Below are positions 57,600 to 64,000 of a DNA stretch of 64,000 nucleotides, one piece after another (the first letter of the stretch is position 1; each line of letters begins with the position of its first letter). Location of the stretch: contig WPIO01000001.1 in NCBI GenBank assembly GCA_009760855.2, positions 17,027,001 to 17,091,000 of the forward strand, read 5' to 3'. A model generated the notes under the pieces. The model did no database searches and was not told where the DNA came from. It saw nothing but the letters and a program-made list of their open reading frames with translations. Origin of the DNA: Cristatella mucedo (lineage: Eukaryota; Bryozoa; Phylactolaemata; Cristatellidae). The position numbers were made by a program, and so were the translations under genes.

Positions 57600-58545
57600 A
57601 GGTACGGTTGAACGACTTCAGTGGGAAGAGCTGGTGTACAGCGTTGAGCTTCATCAGGAAATAGCATGAATCAGTAGCCTGGAGTAAGAGAATTATTGAG
57701 CTTAAATTGCTTAGAAAAACCACCAGTTAAGATATTCATTCGAGACTAGATCTGGAGCCAGAGCATATCGGTGAGAAGTAACGTAATGCGGCAGTTGTGA
57801 CGTTCATGGCTAGCAAGATTAAATGTAAGTTTATCCGTTGTTGAAATAGTGTTCTAGGAGAGGCCAGAAGACCTGGAGCAGTTAGTTAAAGAATTAAAGA
57901 CAGGATGACACAAATGCCTAGACTAGCTTGGCTGCCTTACTCTTGTCTAAGACATGCCAATAATTTTCTTTAATGGCAGATAAATGAAACTAAGAAGTCT
58001 TTGCTGTGGAGCTGATGTGGTTATCTATTGAAAGTAAACTTAGTGAAAAGGACACCCTGGTTGGCTACAGATGCTTCAGGGAATGTTCCGGCGTACCCAT
58101 TTTGAAAGTTAGGCTTTGCAATTTATGACTAACGTCAAGTCTGCCCCTCGCTAGTAATATGGATTCCTAGTTAATCAATGAGAACGTTGCTGCAATCCAA
58201 GATAGAATGTCAGTAATACATGTTGCAAGGAAATTGAGATAGTTAAACTAACTAGAAAACTGGGATTTATAAAAATAGGTGTGTCTGCCTGTCATCTTGG
58301 TAAAAGTGAAAACTAAAGTGATTATATAGGCGAGGAGAGTTTAAATTGCAAAATTTGCACCGTGCACAGGCACCCAGGGTCCTCCTCTATTAAAGTGCTT
58401 TCGAATGAATTTTATCCGTTTTCGCACGTTGCCGTGAATCACCCAGCAGTGAGTTGAGGTATGTGGCATTGGAGTGCAAAGCCACTGATAACCAGGCAAA
58501 TAAAGAGCGCTCAAGAAAGACTAGGATCAATTTATTTTATTATAT
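57600..58545 (-). mobile_element. LINE A-like element, old decayed copy
   Basis: On the minus strand, VFTFTKMTGRHTYFY (near 58300) stands where YHFYADDTQLYL is expected. AAKLVAFVSSCLFFN (near 57910) corresponds to SKLVHAFVTSRLDFCN. Many stops. Confidence 0.55.
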
Positions 58546-58560
58546 TAGACGTTGGTAAAT

Positions 58561-58765
58561 GATCTAGCCAAGCTATCAGAGTGGCTACATAAATTAGGAT
58601 CTCCACCAAGGTCGGTGTACGATCATTGAAGTCTTGATTCTGAGTGCATTCATACTTTATAGAGTCTGAATGCATCAAGACTCAAGACTTCTACGATCGT
58701 ACACCAACTTTGGCTGAGATCCCGATTTTGGCAGCCAGTCTAATAGCTCAGCTATATCTAGATCT
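58561..58765. repeat. Imperfect palindrome with arms of about 100 bp
   Basis: GGTGTACGATCATTGAAGTC (58614-58633) pairs with GACTTCTACGATCGTACACC (58685-58704). TGCATTCA/TGAATGCA lies near the centre, and GGATCTC/GAGATCC further out. Pairing continues to AGCTATCAGAGTGGCT / GGCAGCCAGTCTAATAGCT. It resembles a foldback or MITE-like element; no coding capacity. Confidence 0.9.
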
Positions 58766-58768
58766 AGA

Positions 58769-58953
58769 GCTAGTTTCCAACCTTCCTAATTGGGCGACCC
58801 TTTAATACAGTTCCTCATGTTGTGGTGACCACCAAACATTAAAATATTGTGTACAAAATGTGGAAATACGTGTATTCCGATGGTCTAAGGCGACCCGTGT
58901 AAAAGGGTCGCTCGACCCCCAAAGGGGTCGCGAACCTCAGGATGAGAACCACG
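58769..58953 (-). mobile_element. hAT non-autonomous element, URR1/SPIN type
   Basis: Contains CCAACCTTCCTAATTGGGCG, then ACCCTTTAATACAGTTCCTC and ATGTTGTGGTGACCACCAAA. After a diverged middle comes TTCCGATGGTCTAAGGCGAC, then AAAGGGTCGCTCGACCCCCA and AAGGGGTCGCGAACCTCAGG, ending GATGAGAACCAC. These blocks and their order match, from memory, the URR1/SPIN-type hAT-Charlie consensus in reverse orientation, including the terminal GAGAACC repeat. About 185 bp, so non-autonomous. Confidence 0.75.
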
Positions 58954-58954
58954 A

Positions 58955-59025
58955 CAAATAAAAAAATCAAGCTGCAAAAAGACTTTAGAATCTAGAGTCT
59001 TTTTGGAGCTTGATTTTTTTATTTG
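58955..59025. repeat. Near-perfect 71-bp hairpin
   Basis: CAAATAAAAAAATCAAGCT (58955-58973) pairs exactly with AGCTTGATTTTTTTATTTG (59007-59025). AAAAAGACT pairs with AGTCTTTTT further in, around a TAGAATCTA-like centre. It starts directly after the hAT element. Confidence 0.95.
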
Positions 59026-59249
59026 CTGACTCTGTACTTGATCTAGTGCACTGCGATTTCTTTCAGTGTAGGGATAGCATAGCAAATTGCTATTAACTAT
59101 TGCTGTAGATTATGTAGCATGCAGGCTGGCATTCCACAGTCTGCACAGACAGAAAGAATCAGTTAAAATAGGCAGTCGCACTTCCTCACAGCGAATTTCC
59201 ACGGATATCACTACGTACATTCTTTAGCACTCAAACTCCAAAAAACCGT

Positions 59250-59390
59250 GCTGGTTTGAACAAGTGGGTAAGGAGCTTGCCTCCAAGAAAGGTAAAGATG
59301 AATGTGTCTGTCCACCGAGGTCGTGGCTGGAGTAACTTTCAGACATGAAGCGCCTGAATAGAGATTAATTTCTCTTAAGTTGCAATAGAA

Positions 59391-59400
<10 letters not shown>
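59250..59400 (+). mobile_element. Hairpin-tailed SINE
   Basis: Head GGTTTGAACAAGTGGGTAAG, body CCACCGAGGTCGTGGCTGGA, then GAAGCGCCTGAATAGAGATT and AATTTCTCTTAAGTTGCAAT. Same family as 40821-40970, followed by a TA tract. Confidence 0.75.
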
Positions 59401-59428
<28 letters not shown>

Positions 59429-59434
59429 TATATA
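59396..59434. repeat. (TA)n microsatellite at the SINE tail
   Basis: TA dinucleotides interrupted once by GC (ATATGCATATATA). Confidence 0.95.
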
Positions 59435-60149
59435 ATACATTCTTGCAAAATTGAATTTTTAATGATGAATTCATAAACCAAGCAACTACTACGCAAACTG
59501 TTTAAAAATTTAGCTAACGCTTAGGAAGATGTAGATTCGTCAATAGGAAAGAAGTTGTTTTGGCTAAAGTTAGGCTGAACTCCGATGCTGGGGCATATGG
59601 AAAGGATATGATATTAAAATTTTCTGGAACTCATTCCCCTCCCGGCAGTTGGACTCTGGTATCAGTTAATTATCATCGCCAACTTTCTATAACACTGTGG
59701 TGCTGCTGAATTCTCCTTGAAGCATGTCTATTACAAAACGGTATGGCTGGCTCTAAAAGCAAAATTTCCCTTAGACTACTGTGAGGCTAAATCATTAGCG
59801 TAGCATCTCTAACATATACTGGTATGGCTGGATTCGCAATCCACTTAGCTTATCTATTTTGGGCTACACGGCCAGTTTATCATTTTATTCAGACAATGGA
59901 GGAAGATTGCCACAATGGAGCCTCAAGTCATTGCCAAGCATAGGCAAAGATATTTACAACAGGTAAGACTTTTTATTTCAAGTTTGTTTTGCGGATGATG
60001 TAAGTAAGAGTAATTTATAATAGCGCAATAAACAATCAATTTTCTGATTGCCATTACTGTCTCTCCTTAAAAAGAAAGAAGCCAGTAAAGCTTTCCGAGT
60101 CGGTCAGTGTATCGAATATTAAATCATCTGAATTATAGAAAAGCGCTAA
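59435..60149. other. Unassigned stretch
   Basis: AT-rich; nothing recognised. Confidence 0.5.
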
Positions 60150-60931
60150 AACAGCCAAAGCCTCGCAGACAAAGTAAATTAGCCTTAGTAAATCATCCCT
60201 AAGATTGGGGTAATTACATGGCTGTGGCTTCTTTAAACTTGCCCTGAAGACGCAGAATCGTGTATACACTATTCATGATTAGGCTGGTAATATGGCATAG
60301 CACTTAGTGAGAGGTTTTGCCTGTGAAACCGATTGAGTGAAAGTGCATTCGAAGCTTATCTTGGGTGGCACACACCATAGTTGTAACAGAATTCCATTTA
60401 CCGAAGCTTGCCTATAGTGAGCCTGAATAAGGAGGGTTTCGTTGATATGACACCATCAAGTGTTACACCCGTGAGCGCTGCTTCCTCTCTCAAACCGCTT
60501 TAAGCTACTATCCAGGCACAGATCCTCGTTGATCAATTAAGCAGCCAGGTCTTGGACGAGTGCCATGAGCATTGAGCAGCGGTTGTCCTCTTCCCGATGG
60601 CCGGAAATTACAACCTCGAGGAACTGAATAGTGAGAGCGTCGGTCCGAGTATTATGAAAGAAGGCTCGCTGTATCTCAATCCTAGCGACCATAGCCAGCT
60701 AGTGGCAAGGCATGAGTGCCAGGATTCACTGCAAGAAATAGAAGCCAGCCATTCGGCCTCGCTTGAGTAACTAAGTAGTATTGTTCTTTAAGGCATAGTT
60801 CCAAAGCATCTTTAGTCACTTTGCCTCGATGCTATTTGGTCCATCAAGGCCACCAGTCAGCAGCAGAGCACTCAGCCGGCTCTACGTCATGCTACTGGTT
60901 CAACGGCCTAGTGCAAAAATAAATGGACGGC
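60150..60931 (+). promoter_or_regulatory. Duplicated upstream region of lipase copy 3
   Basis: Parallels 40390-41248, for example GGGTGGCACACACCATAGTT, TTTACCGAAGCTTGCCTATA and GCTGCTTCCTCTCTCAAACC. It lacks the SINE present in copy 2. Confidence 0.7.
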
Positions 60932-60962
60932 TATTTTAAACGGTGCTTATCAGCCTGATAAA
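60932..60962 (+). promoter_or_regulatory. TATA-like box and palindromic GATA site of lipase copy 3
   Basis: TATTTTAAA (60932-60940), then CTTATCAGCCTGATAAA (60946-60962). Same order and spacing as copy 2, 132 nt before the ATG. The last base of the palindrome differs (A for G), but both WGATAR cores are kept. Confidence 0.6.
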
Positions 60963-61093
60963 TTAGCCAACGAAGATGCGAAAATGGTTGTGGATGCGAT
61001 AGTCTCGTGCCTTGCCGTATGCTTGTTCACGTGATAAGTTTATTTTAGCAGTTGCCACTGCTTGCTTCAAATCACTTGGCTTAGCTGTGGAGC

Positions 61094-61130
61094 ATGGCTT
61101 TCCTGCTGCTGGTCATCGCCCTGTGCTCAG
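61094..61130 (+). CDS. Lipase copy 3 exon 1 (signal peptide)
   Basis: ATG then [11 protein letters not shown], 37 nt, donor GTCAGT. The first about 110 bases of the intron also match copy 2. Confidence 0.9.
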
Positions 61131-63967
61131 GTCAGTGCGACACGTTTCAATTCATTTTTTTGAAGGCTTTGTCTGCGAATATGGACAAGATTTGGATAAT
61201 CTTAGTTATTGCAGTGCTAGAAAAACATTTGCATCTATGATATAGTATTGGCTTGCTTATTTTTTTACGCATTAATGCCGCAGTGATCCACCAGTAACTT
61301 CTTTTTAGCCATTTGTGGCTTAATTCTTTTTTGCTGTACTTTTAACTGGGAATGTCTAAACTTACTTTAGTAGTGGCATAACCCTGTCTATGCCTCGACG
61401 GCTGGCTCGTAATTAAGGGTTAAACGTTAAAGCGTACAGTGTGCTGTCTACGCTTCTGTACCGCCGTGACGTTCCTAGCCTCGTGCCTCTGTGTAGTTGC
61501 TACAGCAATACGTTGTGCACGACCAGCGATGAAGGCATGAAAAAATGCATCAAGATTGAACACCAATACAAAGACTGTGCACTTCACAAGGCAGAATCCT
61601 AGGTCAAAGCTAAAAGAAGCTTAGTTTAGATAAAAGTTATTATAGTGTCAGGTAGAGAATATCATTAAAATGTGTGCACATGCACATTTACTTTGGGAGC
61701 ATAGGCATTCAAAAATTGAAAGAGGATTAATGCATATTGAAACCACTTTGAGCATTAGCTCGTTAGCTATTTATTTAGTTTCACTCATATTTGCGATGGA
61801 AATAATATAGCATTTCATCAAGCCATTCGGCCATGAATTCAGTGGCATCCGCATGGTACATGCCAGTACCATGGTATGGTTGACTCACTAACATGGTATG
61901 GTCGACTCAGTACCATGGTATGGCCGACGAAGCTGTGGATAACACTGTTAGAAGTATACAATTTCAAGCTGGCGGTGATGCATGGAGTTTATTTAAAAAG
62001 GTTACGCTTGTTAGAAGATAATGTCAAGAAAATAATTGGATGCAGTTATTACTAAAAATTGTGACGTTTAAACTTGAGGCGAAACACTCTTACAAAGCTA
62101 TTTATTGCTTCGCCACGCGAGTAGTTATCTGAAACTATGCAATCATATACGGCGTCTGAGCAGGCGAAGATACTCAGATAATGAACATCGATGCGCCGAT
62201 TTTAGGCTGCTCAATATAACCAACCCTATCACGTCAAGACTGGCAAGATCAGATATCACTACGGAAAGTCCAACGCCACTTTCTTCGTATATATGTGTGG
62301 CTGGCAACAACACATTTCATTTTTGGCTTTCCAGTACTCGCTCTCACCTATCTTTACGAACCCAGGCTGATGTTCATGAGTTTCTCCTACAATCTCCTTC
62401 GCTCTCATTATCGATTGGTTTTCACTTTGTTATCCACTACTCTCTGCTCATAGTGTCTTTGAGCAGAGTCAGTGTAGACCAAGCTTGAATCGAAGTGCTG
62501 AGTCAAATTTCAATCTTATTCTCTTGGCAGGAGTGAGAACAGCGTCATGCGTGTGCTACGGAGACCTGGGCTGCTTCGAAAATGCACCACCATTTGACAA
62601 CGCCGGCAAAGAGGTTCCGAGTTCACCTGACCAAGTAGGCACGCGATTCCTGCTGTACACGAGGGCTACTAAAAATGGCCCGGCCAAAGAGCTTTCATAC
62701 ACTGACACGAGCGTTGTGAGAACTTCGGGTTTTGCTGCCAACCTTCCGGTGAAGCTTATCGTTCATGGGTTCGGACAAAGCGAGAACTCTGATTGGCTGA
62801 ATAGCATAAAAAATGCTCTTCTCGATTCGGTATGTCACGGTTACGGACGAAGCGTGGTACTTCCGTTGGCTGATAATACATTCTGCCTTATCCTGAGGCA
62901 CCTAATTATTTGCTCGCCCATTTACTTCATTTTATCAGCTCGACTGTAATGTGATAATCGTCGGTTGGGCTAATGGAGCCGCTTCGCCGGTGTACAATAA
63001 AGCGGCTGCCAACGCGCGTCTAGTCGGCAGACAAATCGCCGCTCTCGTTCAGCTGCTGGTGGATAACGGCTCCAGCCTGCAGAAAGTGCACATTATAGGC
63101 CACAGCCTAGGCGCCCACACAGCAGGCTACGCTGGAAGCGAATTGAAAGGTGGACTACAGAGAATATCAGGTATGCCTCACAGTTTGTCAATCATTTTCA
63201 ATTTGAAGCTACCACAGCAGTGGTCAGTCAAGTGCGGTTCTTTATGAGAGCGCATGTTTATTTCAAAAAGCACCAGAGTCCCAAAAAGAGCTAGTCTAAC
63301 TAAAATACTCGCTGTCACTGTCTTATCCTAATCTGAGGGTGCATAGCTTACCCTCAATATTACCATAGTGATTGCCTTTCGCCGCTAGAGGCAGCTATTG
63401 GTTGGTTTGATCATTCTCATCTGAGCCAACCAAGGAAAAATAAGAAAATTCTAGCTTTGACGAATAACATGATTTTCCTCTCTGAACGTGATCATTTAAA
63501 GATTTTCGTATGCCTATCTAATGAAAGCATAAAAGCACGTCGCCCGCATCCTTGATTAAGCCAGCCAAGGCAAAGGTTAAGGTCAGCTGATCCCTCCATT
63601 AGCCTGGCAAACTGTAAATTGGTGGACTTGGTAATGCGTCATCGGCTTACTCGAGTGCATGATGGGCTGCCATGTTGTAGTGGTCATATTTGTGGGTATC
63701 AGTGTGGAAGACGTGCTCTCATTATAGGCTTGGATCCGGCTGGTCCAAACTTCGAAGGTAAAGATGCACGTGTGCGATTGGACCCAAGTGATGCCGTGTT
63801 CGTCGACGTAATTCACAGTAACGGGGCACCTCTGCTGCAAGGGGGAGCCGGGATCGCGGCTGCTTGTGGACACGTTGACTTCTATCCCAACGGCGGCGTA
63901 GCTCAACCAGGATGTCCTCCCGTGCTGAAAGCTTCACTCAGCGCCATCTTAAAAGGAGATATTCAAG
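61094..63967 (+). CDS. Lipase copy 3: pancreatic-lipase-family gene, first four exons
   Basis: Exons 61094-61130, 62531-62829, 62939-63170 and 63728-63967 join in frame with the same lengths (37, 299, 232, 240 nt) and phases as copy 2. The signal peptide is [21 protein letters not shown] and GLDPAGP are intact, so the Ser and Asp of the triad are present. Exons 5 (His) and 6 must lie beyond the right edge. Very close to copy 2 in sequence, including synonymous regions, so the duplication is fairly recent or the copies are homogenised. Intron 3 is only 557 bp, against about 6 kb in copy 2. Likely function as for copy 2: a secreted single-domain lipase. Confidence 0.9.
61131..62530. other. Lipase copy 3, intron 1
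   Basis: About the same length as intron 1 of copy 2 (1.4 kb) and similar along much of it. A 127-codon frame at 62105-62488 is not shared with copy 2 in frame and is not taken as a gene. Confidence 0.7.
61865..61928. repeat. Short tandem repeat containing TACCATGGTA palindromes
   Basis: Three irregular units of about 22-25 bp: AGTACCATGGTATGGTTGAC, AACATGGTATGGTCGACTCA and GTACCATGGTATGGCCGACG. Confidence 0.9.
62531..62829 (+). CDS. Lipase copy 3 exon 2 (N-terminal fold)
   Basis: Acceptor CTTGGCAG, donor GTATGT. Starts [18 protein letters not shown]; has [17 protein letters not shown] before the donor. Confidence 0.92.
62939..63170 (+). CDS. Lipase copy 3 exon 3 (nucleophile exon)
   Basis: Acceptor TTTATCAG, donor [26 protein letters not shown], then [20 protein letters not shown]. 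Confidence 0.92.
63429..63600. other. Intron 3 segment conserved with lipase copy 2
   Basis: Counterpart of 47690-47870. In copy 3 it lies in a 557-bp intron with none of the transposons found in copy 2. Confidence 0.75.
63728..63967 (+). CDS. Lipase copy 3 exon 4 (catalytic Asp and lid)
   Basis: Acceptor CATTATAG, donor [26 protein letters not shown], then [15 protein letters not shown] and the lid start PPVLKASLSAILKGDIQ. The window ends 33 bases after the donor. Confidence 0.92.
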
Positions 63968-64000
63968 GTGAGGCGCAACGGTAGAGACGACATACCTACG

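Noticed and set aside
62556-62901. Minus-strand frames across lipase exons, likewise at 42896-43081, 49582-49863 and 63583-63937
   Set aside because: They are antisense shadows of the lipase exons.

Overview
The window is animal nuclear DNA: AT-rich, dominated by introns and intergenic sequence, with exons split by GT-AG introns and many decayed non-LTR retrotransposons. The retroelement types, the tRNA-derived SINEs and a URR1/SPIN-type hAT remnant fit an invertebrate. A lophotrochozoan, possibly a gastropod mollusc, is my best guess, but the sequence does not prove it.

The only clear host genes are three tandem plus-strand copies of a secreted pancreatic-lipase-family gene. Each has a tiny signal-peptide exon, an N-terminal exon, an exon with the GHSLG nucleophile, an exon with the catalytic Asp (GLDPAGP), an exon with the catalytic His, and a terminal exon. 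Copy 1 (11729-26642) is a pseudogene: frameshifts, stops, and a deletion that removes the His. Copy 2 (41409-55261) is intact, six exons, 355 codons. Its Ser168, Asp192 and His279 have the same spacing as the human pancreatic lipase triad. It stops where vertebrate lipases continue into the PLAT domain. Copy 3 (61094 to the right edge) shows its first four exons intact; exons 5 and 6 lie beyond the window. Copies 2 and 3 share about 1 kb of upstream sequence, including a TATA-like box followed by a palindromic GATA site (CTTATCAG C CTGATAAG). That suggests shared, possibly gut-type, transcription.

The rest is mostly mobile DNA. Two LINE families of the CR1/L2 type (here LINE A and LINE B) account for most of 1-9825, 16030-20514, 26735-33560, 44190-49495 and 55800-58545. 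LINE A ends in a hairpin plus (ATT)n; LINE B ends in ACATT repeats. A tRNA-derived SINE carries almost the same hairpin as LINE A, so LINE A probably mobilises it. There are clear nested insertions with target-site duplications, an inverted duplication, an exact 3 x 335-bp tandem array made partly of LINE sequence, and a cluster of two palindromes around the hAT remnant at 58561-59025.

Layout: 1-9825 LINE graveyard with SINEs; 11557-26642 lipase pseudogene, its introns swollen by LINEs, CT/GA tracts and the 335-bp array; 26735-33560 LINEs and LINE tips; 33561-40390 mostly unrecognised AT-rich sequence; 40390-55261 lipase copy 2; 55800-59434 LINEs, hAT, palindromes and SINE; 60150-64000 lipase copy 3. 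No rRNA, functional tRNA or CRISPR array was seen. All family names come from reading translations and motifs by eye, not from database searches.
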